DNA from: Litsea cubeba
Lineage: Eukaryota; Streptophyta; Magnoliopsida; Laurales; Lauraceae
DNA: 64,000 nt
NCBI GenBank assembly: GCA_012931725.1
Contig: CM022947.1
Location: 23,207,239 to 23,271,238, forward strand
Reading direction: 5' to 3'
Positions 35,057 to 46,031 of the stretch are shown piece after piece. The notes beneath the pieces were generated by a model that was given only the letters and a program-made list of their open reading frames with translations, did no database searches and was not told where the DNA came from. The translations under genes and the position numbers were made by a program. Positions within the stretch are counted from its first letter, which is position 1. Every line of letters starts with the position of its first letter.

Positions 35057-35427
35057 TAAATCTTCGGGAAGGGGGAAGCTCCTGATCTCTGGAGAGAGGG
35101 AGATGTGCCGAGATCGTCAGAGTTCAGCCGAACTCGAGCGAAACCGGCAGCCTCCATGTTTTGTCGTACGGCTTGCTCGATGTGTCGATCAAGCCACTTT
35201 CTGAAGTCGTGGTTGTTGCCCGGAGCTTGGTTGCTTCTGTTGTCCTTCAGGGTGCGCCTTTTGGAAGGTGGAGTCGAGGTCAAACCCTTTGAGGGTGAAC
35301 CCGACTGAGTACCCTGCTGTTGGACGCTTGCTGGATTAGATCTTGCTCCTGTCCTTTCCCGGTGGGGGACCGTCGGCAGCTGTGTCGACAGTGTCAGCGG
35401 TTCCTTTCCCTTTCTGGTTCTCCGAGG
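35057..35427 (-). pseudogene. Truncated second gag copy
   Basis: This repeats the N-terminal gag of 38296 (MPRRTRKGKEPLTLSTQLP..., through EAAGFARVRLNSDDLGTSP). A single G is missing in the GAGAGAGGG(G) run near 35092-35101 relative to the other copy, shifting the frame. The copy ends at about 35057 at unrelated DNA. Confidence 0.85.
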
Positions 35428-35480
35428 CATGGTGTTTGGGAAGATGGCTTTTTGTAGCGTTCCCCACAGACGGCGCCAAT

Positions 35481-36306
35481 TGTAAGTGCACAAAAATTCA
35501 CGGACCCGGGGAGGGTGGTGTTCTTGCGACTCACTGAGGAGGACGAAGGCTGAGGCTCCCCGTCTCCTCGTTGATGATGGAAGAACCGATGCCTGAGAAC
35601 CTGGAAGAGGGAGAAGAAACAGGTCAGAGGACCCTGGCTTGTGGGCAGCGCAGGGCCTCTCGATGCCTAAGTCAGTATGAGTACTGGACAGTAGGAGGAG
35701 ATTTTGGGGAGAAGATGATACCAGTGTGGTTCTCTCGGACAGGGAGAGAGAGAGTCCCCTTATTGTTCTGGTTTGGCCCCTTTTTATAGAGGAGGAGAGG
35801 GAGATAGTTGACTTTGGAGAGAGAGGAGGCATGAGACAATTAGGTGGTTAGCCGTCCCATCATAGCCCACTCTGGCGTCTGTGGACGCCGATTTGTCAGG
35901 AAGCATGGGCGGCATGGGCGGCTCTGTCTGTCAGAGAGTATAGGCGTGCCCTTGTCTTGTCGCGCGTGCTCTTGTTCGCGCGGTGCTCTAGCGTGCTTAA
36001 GTGTCCAAGGGTGGACAGCTGTCAGGCCCTGCCTTGGCTAGTGGCCTCGTGGAGATGCCGAAATGGAGATGCCGAAGTGGAGGAACGTGATGAAGTCCAT
36101 AGCCGAGCTGGGGATGACCTAGCCGAGGTGGAGCTATGTCGAGGTGGAGGAGTTGAGGGGCTGAGATGAGCCTTTGGCTGACGTGGGAGCACTTGGCCGA
36201 GCTGGTGGTAGTCGAGACGAGCCTGGCCGAAATGGCCTAACTGGCGCCGGAGCACGAGATGGAGCATCGACCGGTCCTCCGGTGAGTTCGGAAATATCCC
36301 CACACA
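35481..36306 (-). repeat. Gypsy gag-only element, internal (3') LTR
   Basis: This 826-bp LTR is preceded on its 5' side by a purine-rich AGAAGCTGGGGGGCTAT and followed by PBS-like sequence. It thus serves as 3' LTR of the full unit and as 5' LTR of the truncated unit. It differs from the other LTR by several substitutions and small indels (for example in the TTGTCGCGCGTGCTC duplication near 35960). Confidence 0.9.
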
Positions 36307-36325
36307 ATAGCCCCCCAGCTTCTGA
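36307..36325 (-). other. Polypurine tract of the gag-only gypsy element
   Basis: The minus strand reads CTCAGAAGCTGGGGGGCTAT directly before the TGTGTGGGG LTR start. It is purine-rich and correctly placed for plus-strand priming. Confidence 0.75.
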
Positions 36326-36496
36326 GCTCGATAGACTGCTCTTTTGAGGTCAGAAGGTAAGTATCATGGAGGATGACTGGCTGGCAATGAACCAGAGCTA
36401 GAGGTTGGCATCACTGCTAAGCTATAACAGGGTGCTTCTGCCGAGCTGGAGATTCACACAACTGCCGAGCTGGAGAGTGAGTACCGTGAGGCGCTT

Positions 36497-37010
36497 ATGG
36501 AGATCCCACTGGCTCGCCACCAGGGGCCTGTGCCGGGCATCTGGCGCGAGGGCCAAGATGCGCCTGCCGCACGCAATGGAGATCCCACTGGCTCGTCACC
36601 AGGGGCCTGTGCCGGGCATCTGGCGCGTGGCCGAGATGCGCCTGCGGCACGCGATGGAGATCCCACTGGCTCGTCACCAGGGGCCTGTGCCGGGCATCTG
36701 GCGCGTGGCCGAGATGCGCCTGCCGCACGCGATGGAGATCCCACTGGCTCGTCACCAGGGGCCTGTGCCGGGCATCTGGCGCGTGGCCGAGATGCGCCTG
36801 CCGCACGCAATGGAGATCCCACTGGCTCGTCACCAGGGGCCTGTGCCGGGCATCTGGCGCGTGGCCGAGATGCGCCTGCCGCACGCAATGGAGATCCCAC
36901 TGGCTCGTCACCAGGGGCCTGTGCCGGGCATCTGGCGCGTGGCCCAGATGCGCCTGCCGCACGCAATGGAGATCCCACTGGCTCGTCACCAGGGGTACGT
37001 GGCTCTGGAC
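36497..37010. repeat. 78-bp coding-like tandem repeat, about 6.6 copies
   Basis: Units begin ATGGAGATCCCACTGGCTCG and contain CACCAGGGGCCTGTGCCGGG and CATCTGGCGCGTGGCCGAGATG. Starts at 36497, 36576 and 36654 give one unit of 79 bp and then 78 bp. The copies are nearly identical, so the array is young. Because 78 is a multiple of 3 and the unit has few stops, four or more frames on both strands stay open for 160-200 codons. None has a known domain. It lies between gag and the PPT of the gypsy element. Confidence 0.95.
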
Positions 37011-37145
37011 GACTAGCGGCGGCAGAGGACCGTGCGATCAAGGCTGACAGCAGAGGGTCGTACCGATGTCGTCGCAGCTGACGGCGCCATCAAAGCTGAC
37101 AGTAGAGGACCGTGCCGCCAGAAGTGACGGTAGAGGGTCGTGCGA

Positions 37146-38296
37146 TCAAAAGCTGACGGGCGGTCGAAGCTGAAAGATGATTGGAGGCTTCAGCAGCCCC
37201 CCGAGCTGGAGGAGGCTTCTGTCATGGAGGCGTCCGCCGAGATGGACGCTTGCAGCGGAGCTGGAGGCATCCGCCGAGATGGACGCTGCCGCGGAGCTGG
37301 AGGCATCCGCCGAGATGGAGGCGTCCGCCGAGATGGACGCTGCCGCGGAGCTGGAGGCATCCGCCGAGATGGAGGCGTCCGCCGAGACGGACGCTGCCTG
37401 TTGATCGTCGTCGAAATGCTTCTGGGCTCGGGCTTCGTCTGCTTCTTGCCTGACGAACTGGTTTACCCTGGTGGTCATCAGTGCTGCCATAGTGACCACA
37501 GGGTGCATGACCAGGTCCCTTCGTAGCTCGTTGCCTGGTAGGAGGGCTTGCTGGAAAGACAGGATCGTCATTGCATCTGAAGTGTCCTCGATCTGGCTGT
37601 AGACAGTCCAGAACCTTTTGGCGAACTGCGTGACGCTCTCGGTCTGCTTCATTCTAAGGGCCATCAGGTCGGCGGCTGACCTGGGGACGACCTTGTGGGC
37701 TTGGAACTTCGTCATGAAGGAATTCCGGAGCTGCTGCCAACTTTTGATTGATCCCGGGGGAGTGCGCAGAACCACCTTAGTGGGAGGTCCCCGAGGCTGG
37801 AAGAGAAAACTCTGCAGTTGAGGTGGCCTGCATCGCCCCACACCGACATCCTCTGAGTGAAGTGCCGGAGGTGTGCTGCTGGATCCGAGGTTCCATCGTA
37901 AACGACGAACCTCGGGACTTTGAAATCTTCGGGAAGGGGGAAGCTCCTGATCTCTGGAGAGAGGGGAGATGTGCCGAGATCGTCAGAGTTCAGCCGAACT
38001 CGAGCGAAACCGGCAGCCTCCATGTTTTGTCGTACGGCTTGCTCGATGTGTCGATCAAGCCACTTTCTGAAGTCGTGGTTGTTGCCCGGAGCTTGGTTGC
38101 TTCTGTTGTCCTTCAGGGTGCGCCTTTTGGAAGGTGGAGTCGAGGTCAAACCCTTTGAGGGTGAACCCGACTGAGTACCCTGCTGTTGGACGCTTGCTGG
38201 ATTAGATCTTGCTCCTGTCCTTTCCCGGTGGGGGACCGTCGGCAGCTGTGTCGACAGTGTCAGCGGTTCCTTTCCCTTTCTGGTTCTCCGAGGCAT
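37146..38296 (-). pseudogene. Gag of the gypsy gag-only element (one frameshift)
   Basis: The likely start is the ATG at 38296 (MPRRTRKGKEPL). An N-terminal basic and Ser/Thr-rich part is followed by DFRKWLDRHIEQAVRQN and then the Retrotrans_gag domain: FKVPRFVVYDGTSDPAAHL, HFTQRM, FSSSLGDLPLRWFCALP, then IKSWQQLRNSFMTKF and RSAADLMALRMKQTESVTQF. The frame changes between the last two groups at a run of five C on the minus strand (37756-37760). One more C would join them, so it is a homopolymer indel or a sequencing error. The C-terminus is a Ser/Ala/Asp repeat encoded by the 18/36-bp repeats. Gag would form the particle; no zinc knuckle is visible. Confidence 0.88.
37200..37400 (-). repeat. 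18/36-bp repeat encoding (SA/DA)-rich Gag tail
   Basis: Alternating units GAGGCATCCGCCGAGATGG and GACGCTGCCGCGGAGCTG (plus strand) form 36-bp and 54-bp higher units. On the minus strand they encode ISADAS and SSAAAS steps at the end of gag. The region is open in several frames and should not be read as separate genes. Confidence 0.85.
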
Positions 38297-38326
38297 GGTG
38301 TTTGGGAAGATGGCTTTTTGTAGCGT

Positions 38327-38346
38327 TCCCCACAGACGGCGCCAAT
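38327..38346 (-). other. Gypsy primer binding site region
   Basis: Minus strand ATTGGCGCCGTCTGTGGGGA directly follows the LTR end ...CTTACA. TGGCGCCGT starts the PBS of plant Tat-type gypsy elements; the rest is diverged from the tRNA-Asp-like consensus. The same sequence follows the other LTR at 35461-35480. Confidence 0.75.
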
Positions 38347-39172
38347 TGTAAGTGCACAAAAATTCACGGACCCGGGGAGGGTGGTGTTCTTGCGACTCAC
38401 TGAGGAGGACGAAGGCTGAGGCTCCCCGTCTCCGGCCTCGTTGATGATGGAAGAACCGATGCCTGAGAACCTGGAAGAGGGAGAAGAAACAGGTCAGAGG
38501 ACCCTGGCTGTGGGCAGCGCAGGGCTCTCCGATGCCTAAGTCAGTATGAGTACTGGACAGTAGGAGGAGATTTTGGGGGAGAAGATGATACCAGTGTGGT
38601 TCTCTCGGACGGGAGAGAGAGAGTCCCCTTATTGTTCTGGTTTGGCCCCTTTTATAGAGGAGGAGAGGGAGATAGTTGACTTTGGAGAGAGAGGAGGCAT
38701 GAGACAATTAGGTGGTTAGCCGTCCCATCATAGCCCACTCTGGCGTCTGTGGACGCCGATTTGTCAGGAAGCATGGGCGGCATGGGCGGCTCTGTCTGTC
38801 AGAGAGTATAGGCGTGCCCTTGTCTTGTCGCGCGTGCTCTTGTCGCGCGTGCTCTAGCGTGCTTAAGTGTCCAAGGGTGGACAGCTGTCAGGCCCTGCCT
38901 TGGCTAGTGGCCTCGTGGAGATGCCGAAATGGAGATGCCGAAGTGGAGGAACGTGATGAAGTCCATAGCCGAGCTGGGGACGACCTAGCCGAGGTGGAGC
39001 TATGTCGAGGTGGAGGAGTTGAGGGGCTGAGATGAGCCTTTGGCTGACGTGGGAGCACTTGGCCGAGCTGGTGGTAGTCGAGACGAGCCTGGCCGAAATG
39101 GCCTAACTGGCGCCGGAGCACGAGATGGAGCATCGACCGGTCCTCCGGTGAGTTCGGAAATATCCCCACACA
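38347..39172 (-). repeat. Gypsy gag-only element, 5' LTR
   Basis: This 826-bp LTR starts TGTGTGGGG at 39172 and ends CTTACA at 38347 on the minus strand. A TATAAAAGG box lies near 38648-38658 on the minus strand, suggesting transcription toward gag. Confidence 0.9.
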
Positions 39173-40568
39173 GTCATATCAGAGATGAAATCATCTAATG
39201 AATTCAGTTGTAATTCTTTCCCATGATATCAAATAAAGCATTACATACATAATAGAAAGCAACTATCACAACCTTTAAGTTATACTGTGACCGGTGATAT
39301 GAAGTATTGGTATGGACATAGCTAATAGTTTCAGAACACTAGAACATAGATACAAGTAATGTTGTCCATCCAATATAGGGGAACTCTATCAATGATCATG
39401 CCTTTACAGAGATAAAGCTTAAAGCTTATAGGGAGTGAACTCTATCAAACCCATATTAAAGCTTAAAGTATTGGCTGTAGCACTAGAAAGGGAAAGCTCA
39501 TCCTTTCACTTAGACTTCCCATATGTCTCTAGTATTAAAACTTAAAAAAATCTTAGGATCCTCAAAATCTTAGATGATAATTAATTAATTCTCTAATGCT
39601 ATAAGAAAGTGGAATTAAATACAGAAAAGAAGACATTAAAAAAAAACTGAGTGGCCACTTTAACAAATCATGTTTAACCGTAAGGAATGAAAATGGTCGT
39701 TAGGGGCCTGCTGCTGAATAGACTTATTCTTGGACTAGCTCATGTTCAATGTTTTACACATGATAAACGAAATGGCAGAGTTTTTATGCTACGTGATGTT
39801 CATGAGGGGCCTGCTGCTGAATAGTCCAAATTTCACACATGCCACAAATCTTCCTATAGAGTCAAAGACAACTCTATCAGTCTTTGCACAAGTAACCCTA
39901 TCAAGGCTCAAATCTGAATGAGGGTAACACATCAGAAACTAGCAATGAAAATTATAAACATTGTACTAATTCACCATTTGCTTCTCTCCCACTCTTCACC
40001 TTCCTAGTTCCCATTACCATTCCATGTAAAAATAAGGCCCATATTAGACCTGTTGGTCTACTGGACTACAACCAATTGCAAGTTATGCATATCAGTTAAC
40101 TACAGCAAGTGCAACAGGTAAATTTATAAAAAAGAAAATCCAAGGCAATAAATTTTTTTTTAGGAATGATACTTACAATCCTTTTGGAGCAGAAACATGT
40201 AAAGACTAATGGTGAGTCGAACACTGTATTATATAAAAAAAAAATGATGAGAAGAACATCAACAACAAAAAATTGTGATAAAATAAAATATAATAGAATA
40301 ATCATTTCATGGAATGTCATATTACATTATCCAAATCAAGACAAAGAAAAAGGAATGCATCATCTGTCACATTTAAAAAAAACAGAAGTACATAATGAGA
40401 GTTGAAACCCATGATCATGTGCAATTGGAAAAAACTGAGTGCATCTGAAACCCATGATCAGATTAAGAGATAACTACGATGAATCAACAGAGGAACGGGC
40501 CACATAAGGAAATGACATTAATAAAGGAATCACAAATACAGTCAGGAGTATTTGTTTTACCTATGGGC
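39173..40568. other. Unassigned CACTA1 interior
   Basis: This is AT-rich noncoding DNA between the gypsy insertion and the CACTA1 TnpA-like gene. GGGGCCTGCTGCTGAATAG occurs twice (about 39704 and 39815). Short frames near 40096-40405 on both strands have no domain. Confidence 0.45.
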
Positions 40569-42147
40569 CTAGGTGAGCGCCCCACCACCCAGCGTCGCAT
40601 CATGATCTCCAATAGCTGTGCTATCACCAGCCAAAGTTGTCCCCCTCGTGATATCCAATAAGCCAGTCGGATCCATCCCTGCTGCAGATGCCAACTGTTG
40701 ACCGAGGGCCGCAAGTGCTCCATACCTCTTGTCCTGCTCAGCCTGCTTCCTAGCCTGCTCAGCCTGTATCCTAGCCTGCTCAGTTACTTGCTCCCGCAAG
40801 GTGATCAGCTCAGACTGCGATGCTCGAGACTGTGTGGAGGATGGGGAGGATCTCGTAAATATGCCATATCCATTTAAGTATCCAGACCTCTTCCCAAGCA
40901 CATCAACAGCAATCTCCTCCTCACTCATCGGAGTTGTGACAGAGGGCCGCGACTGCTCCTCAATCCTCTGCACCAAGGCATCCTGCCATTTAAATCAATA
41001 AGGGATTTAGAATGCTTATATGGCATTATAAGTCGATTATTATTTTATTTATTAGCCAACGTACATGTCTTTGCTGAGCCACCTGGTTTACCCACTCTTT
41101 GCTCTTTTCTTTGTAGTGGGTGTCGCGGAAGAACTGAGTAATTGGCGGCGCTTGACCGGCATTCCGTGCCATCTGTTATTTGAAACAGTTTTGTATAAGA
41201 TATTAATCTAGCTACGTATTGATAAATTAATAAAGTCAATACAGTTTCGTCATATGAATATAATTAGTACCACCATAGACATCCTTGATGCAAATGACCT
41301 CGAGCCACTAGTATGATTATATGGCAACTTGGCTTGACTTTCTTTAGCCTTTGCAGACTTCGCCTACATAGATAAAAAATAATACAATAGCAATCGTTTA
41401 TAAATCATTACTAATAGAATTATGATGGAATATAGTAAATTGACTGTAGATAACATCCAATGGTACCTTCCAAGCTGGTGATTCCCAGCATTGTGAGATC
41501 ATAACTCACCAATCATTTGTATCACAACCCGGTGCCGGGTGGTCCTGGGGTTGGGGAACCCCCTGCTCCAACAATTCGAGGTAGTGACTATGCAGCTCAT
41601 ATTTCCAACTCTTGTACAAAGTACCACATTGGCGGTCAATGTCCGCCTTGATCTGCATGTCGCCCTCGTAGTCCCCAATATCAAAATATTGCTGCATTAG
41701 GGGAGAGCCATATAAAGATTAGTAATAACAAAATATAATCAGATATTGTAATGAGGATCACAACTAGCATAATTTGAATAGATATTTCTTGTTTCAGTTT
41801 ACCTTAACTGCAGCAATAACACCAAGCTTGATCCCACTATCAAGCTTCTTCCAGCCACGGGACTTTACTGGGGCAATAGCTCTAATGGCTAACCCAAGAT
41901 GGTTAACCAGTAAAGGGGCATGTTCCCCTTCTGGCCTATGGCTAGAGGTCAGGATCTGAACTGTGATGTTATGACGTAGTTGTCTTCTGAGCTTCGATGC
42001 ATTCTTCCCTCGTGTGACACCCCTTATGCGGGTCGGTTGCAAAGAGGGTGGACCTGATGCTGTTAAGATGACAGCGGTAAATGAGTTAGTGAACACAAAT
42101 CATTAAATTGAAGTGAATTCAGGATTTTAAAGGGTCATGATATTCTC

Positions 42148-42312
42148 ACCTACGCTGCTACCAGCTGTCTGAGGACTCGGCGGCAGCTGGGACGGCTGAG
42201 GAGGGGTCAGTCAGGGATGTGTGATGCGAGGCTGAGTCGGTAAGGGCTGTGTGGTCAGCAGCTGAGTCGGTAACGCCGCTGTGGTCAGTAGGGCCCCCTG
42301 TGTGCTATATGC
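42148..42312. repeat. 165-bp target duplication, left copy
   Basis: This runs from ACCTACGCTGCTACC to GTGCTATATGC and is repeated at 52040-52204 with one difference (GGGACGGCTG versus GGGACGACTG). It is CACTA1 TnpA-gene exon sequence beginning exactly at an exon/intron boundary. It is immediately followed by a Copia2 LTR lacking its first bases. Confidence 0.95.
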
Positions 42313-44351
42313 CCTAAAGCCCACTAGTTGCATTCTCATCTTTTGTTACTGGATATTTACTGGTTATTTAATTGAAAGACTCTTTTATGCTTAAACATGT
42401 ATATATGTATGGTTGTGTAAGGCCCATTGTTTCTAGTAAATGAATTAGGTGTGTAGTGTCTACACACAGATAGGTCTAATTCATGGACAACTGGAAACAT
42501 CATATTTGTTCATAACTGAAAGATGGAGCTGGGCACTTCATCTTGGTAGAAGTTATAATGAGATACTCTCCTATATAGGGTGACATACCTAAGTCACGGG
42601 AGGGCTTTCCCGGATCTATCTCATTAGTGCATGTGTCATGCATTGAACAGGACCGTTGTAGGTGTGATCTCTAAAATAGTACTATCACAGAAAAGAGATC
42701 AAGTCACCTCATGCTACTAAGTAACCGGTGCTCTTAATCTTGAGCATTTGTGGATGAACTGACGAAGTCATGTTCTTGTGCTTTAATTCACTATGGGTGA
42801 GATTCTATTCATGGGTCAACAGCCCTGTGTTTTGGGTACTCGGACTTGATCAGTTGGGACGTGCAGATGCAATATAGAATCTATGCCATCTGATGATGGA
42901 ATAATCGTCCCCTTAGAATTATCCGATTAATCATCAAAATCTAAGATCTTAGTATATGGATGTTCCATATGGATATTGAACTTGTGGGTCGCTCCCTGGA
43001 TCAAGAGAATGATATTCGAATGATGATTATGTTAAGGATATGAAGTTCTAAGGTTTAGATGTAATCGGGAAGGTTGATAGTACATATGATAACCTGACTC
43101 GATTATGGATGTTACATAGAGGGGCATTCAGGTCATTACACTTAGTAGGTCGAAGACAACCGTCATCTTATGACGAGCTTATTATAATATATATTTGTCC
43201 TTGGAGTTCAACTATAACTCTTTAGTGGAATGAGTTAAGGTTAAAATGGTCTTTATGTTGCTATGGGTTTAGCATGGACATTTTGGTCATTTTGGGAGCC
43301 AATGGCAAATATGTCTTTTGGTCCCTTCTCTAGTCACTTACCAAGATTGGCATGGTTTCCTAAGATGTTTATATAACATAAGGATGAATTATTTTAGTGG
43401 AAAAATAATTTTGAGTTTAAATTCAAATAGGCCTTTGATGGCATACATGAATTTAACTCTAGATAAATTATATGTGGACCATGGTGTGCATTGATATGTG
43501 GGACGTCCATAATAGGATTTCCATGGGTAAGGTTTCCAACTTTGAGTAGGACTCTACTTGGAAAGTTGGACTCCTCTTTGGATTAGTATTCCTATGAGTT
43601 AGTTTCCTTTTTGGATTAGGAACTTAAAATTAGTAAGTGTTCTACAACTAGTATTACTAATTGTATGGAAAGTTCCTTTTAGTTTCCTTTTCTAATTGGA
43701 GTGTTTCTTAAAGGAAGTAAGTCTTTCTTGGACATCCATGAGAATTAGGAAATATAAACTTCTAGGAAAGGTTTCCTAAGTTTCTATAAAAGGGAGAGAG
43801 CCTTCCCTTGGACGTCCTACACCATAACAAGGAGAATTACAAAGGTAGCACACGTCCAACACACTTTGTGAAACACTTTGCAAGTATCCTAAGAGTGCCC
43901 CACACGTCCAGCCCTTGGTTGCTTCTCTTCTTGATTGAAGAAGGCTTAAGGTCTGAGATTTTCCCTTGGAGAAATACTTCTTAATTCCTAGATTAAGATC
44001 CCACCATCTTAGCCAATCAGATTTGGAAGTGAGATAGAGGAGAAGATCAAAGGCAATACTAGTGCAAGAAAATTCCAGCAACTTGTTTGCAAATTGCAAG
44101 TCTGAGTTCGCGCCTTTGGATCTATTTTTTCAGAGATTTGAAGTCTACAAATCTTCGAGGTAATAGTCTTCTATCATCCCTATTAATTAGACACATGTTG
44201 GTCATGATTTAATGGAGTTTCTATGCGATTCTTTATGGCTGATTTCCGCTGCATAGTGCAGAAATCAGATTTTTTAAAATCTGTCATGCTTTGCATCAGC
44301 CATAGTAGTCTCTTTATGAGAAGTTTCAGATCTGAATCGCGATTTCTTTCA
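42313..44351 (+). repeat. Copia2 5' LTR, truncated at its start
   Basis: It aligns base for base with 50001-52039 (both 2039 bp, four substitutions). The 3' LTR begins TGTTGGGATTGGTGTATGC, which is absent here. The join to target DNA is at a shared TATGC. A TATAAAAGG box near 43783-43791 could start transcription. The 107-codon minus-strand frame at 43776-44099 recurs in the other LTR and is incidental. Confidence 0.95.
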
Positions 44352-44352
44352 G

Positions 44353-44365
44353 TGGTATCAAAGCC
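44353..44365 (+). other. Copia2 primer binding site (tRNA-iMet)
   Basis: TGGTATCAAAGCC begins one base after the LTR end TTTCA. It matches the initiator-Met tRNA 3' end with one mismatch (A for G) relative to the Copia3 site. Confidence 0.92.
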
Positions 44366-46031
44366 ACTCCATGTGAAATCATGATCCCATGTTGTGTATA
44401 ATTAATCCTAGATTGATTATGGGTATGGTGGCACCCTATTAAAGTTATGTTGTGATGCATGTTGTGTGCAAGTTTCATTAACATTGCTGGAATTTATTTT
44501 TCAGATTTGTTTAATGATGCACATAGTGAGTTTGCATGCACTAACCTCTTTGTTTGCAGTCATAATTAGCATCCTTGATGGTTCGCATGTATGTTGTGTG
44601 GATTTGGATGTTTTTTAATTAGTTGGAAAGTGTACGATTGCGCGGTTAGCAATCATAGGAAGTTGTAAAGTTTCCTTAATTTTATTCCAACTAGTCTTGA
44701 TGTAAGCTTTCTTGGAAAGCATAGGAATCTCCAATGTAATTTTGGTTTTGTTTCAAGACAAGAAGGTTGCAAGAAATTGGAGTCCTTGGAGATCAAGGAG
44801 TCAAGACTTCTAGATGCATGAGGAGTCCTAATTCGATTAGGATTTGAAATCCTAAGAATAGGGAGCCATCAAGGAATGCATACTTTTATTTGCTTTTATA
44901 TATGGAATGCATGGTTGAATGCTTTATATAATTGCTATAATTGTCACCTAGAAACATGGCCACCGTTAGGTTCTAAAATTGGCATCTTTAATTGTATTAG
45001 ATTGTTTTTAGTTTGGCAAATTGTTTTAAACGGAACTTAGACCAGCACCTTCTATTTGTCTAAGGTTTAAAATTGGATAGGGTTTAGTTTATCTTGGTAC
45101 CCTTGGTTTCCAAAGGAGGCTAAACTAAAATCTAATTAGATGCTACCTATGGGTTTTCATAACCCAAGATAGGTTTTTGACTCTTTGAAGGGATTTGCTC
45201 AAATGTTTTAAAGCAAAGGTTATTTAATTTTAAGATGACTTAAGTCATGAATTTAATTAACCAAGTTTGCTAGATTTAAAAAGAGCTTTTGAGTAAAACA
45301 ATGTAAAGGTCAAAAAGTATAAACCCTAGCGATAAATAATCAAGTGGGAGAGGGGTTTTAGGAAAGACCCCACGGCCTTCCATTCTCGGTTCATGTTACC
45401 TCATTAAAGTGTTAGTGGGAACGGCCATCCCTTCGGTGGAGTTCTTTAACTAAAGAACGCTTTGATGGGTTAATGGGTGAACTAATGTGAATATTCATAA
45501 TGAGGAGTTAGTAGGAGCGGCCATCCCTTCGGTGGAGTTCTTTACTAAAGATCACTTCTATAGAATGTCAATGAAGTGTTGGTGGGAGCGGCCATCCCTT
45601 CGGTGGAGCTCTTTACTAAAGTTCACTTCTAGGAAGGATAAAGTCTCTTCCCTTCGGAAGACTTAATCATAGACATTCTGGGAATTTCATAAGAGATGGT
45701 TATACACTTGACATAAGACGGTGATGACCTCTCCTTAGGAGTTAAGGGTTATTTGTCATATGAGGCCAAACCAATCAGTGATTGGACTACCACTGGATGT
45801 GTATCCAGATAGTGATAATCCAAATAAGTCTGCCTTAATTCAACGTGACTGTAGGCTCGGCCATCCCTTCGATGGAGGGTCTATGAGGAGGTTGAAACAC
45901 TGATACATTATGATTGGGGTTGAATAATGTAAAAAGTTTTGTGCTTTGTTTTTCCTTTTATAACAAGCACCATATGCATATTACATATATACTGCATGTC
46001 TAATTATAAACCGTTTTATATCCAGAAAGAG
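44366..46031 (+). other. Copia2 5' leader with repeated hairpin motif
   Basis: This 1.67-kb untranslated leader holds CGGCCATCCCTTCGGTGGAG at 45422, 45518 and 45589 and a variant CGGCCATCCCTTCGATGGAG at 45858. The first three are followed by (T/C)TCTTT(A)ACTAAAG. Each CCATCCCTTCGGTGG can form a 5-bp stem with a pyrimidine-rich loop. It is probably an RNA structural region for packaging or translation; this is inference. Confidence 0.75.

Larger units (their letters stand above)
35057..39172 (-). mobile_element. Gag-only gypsy element (Tat-like), LTR-INT-LTR-partial INT
   Basis: In minus orientation the order is: LTR (39172-38347), PBS-like TGGCGCCGTCTGTGGGGA, gag (38296-37146), repeat-rich internal region, PPT (36325-36307), second LTR (36306-35481), then again PBS-like sequence and the first part of gag, cut off at about 35057. 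No protease, integrase or RT is present, so it depends on another element. The 826-bp LTRs begin TGTGTGGGGATATTT and end GTGCACTTACA. The second INT copy after the 3' LTR points to a tandem array formed by unequal recombination and then truncated. No TSD could be matched because the left end is truncated. Confidence 0.85.

Noticed and set aside
35105..36303. Plus- and minus-strand frames in the gypsy LTR and leader (also 37823-39169)
   Set aside because: They are shadows of the LTR and gag frames, duplicated with the LTRs.
36405..37081. Four long frames (160-203 codons) on both strands of the 78-bp array
   Set aside because: All arise from the same tandem unit whose length is a multiple of three; no domain or start context supports any of them as separate genes.
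43776..44099. 107-codon minus frame in the Copia2 LTR (repeated at 51464-51787)
   Set aside because: It is identical in both LTRs because the LTRs are identical; no domain and no codon bias.
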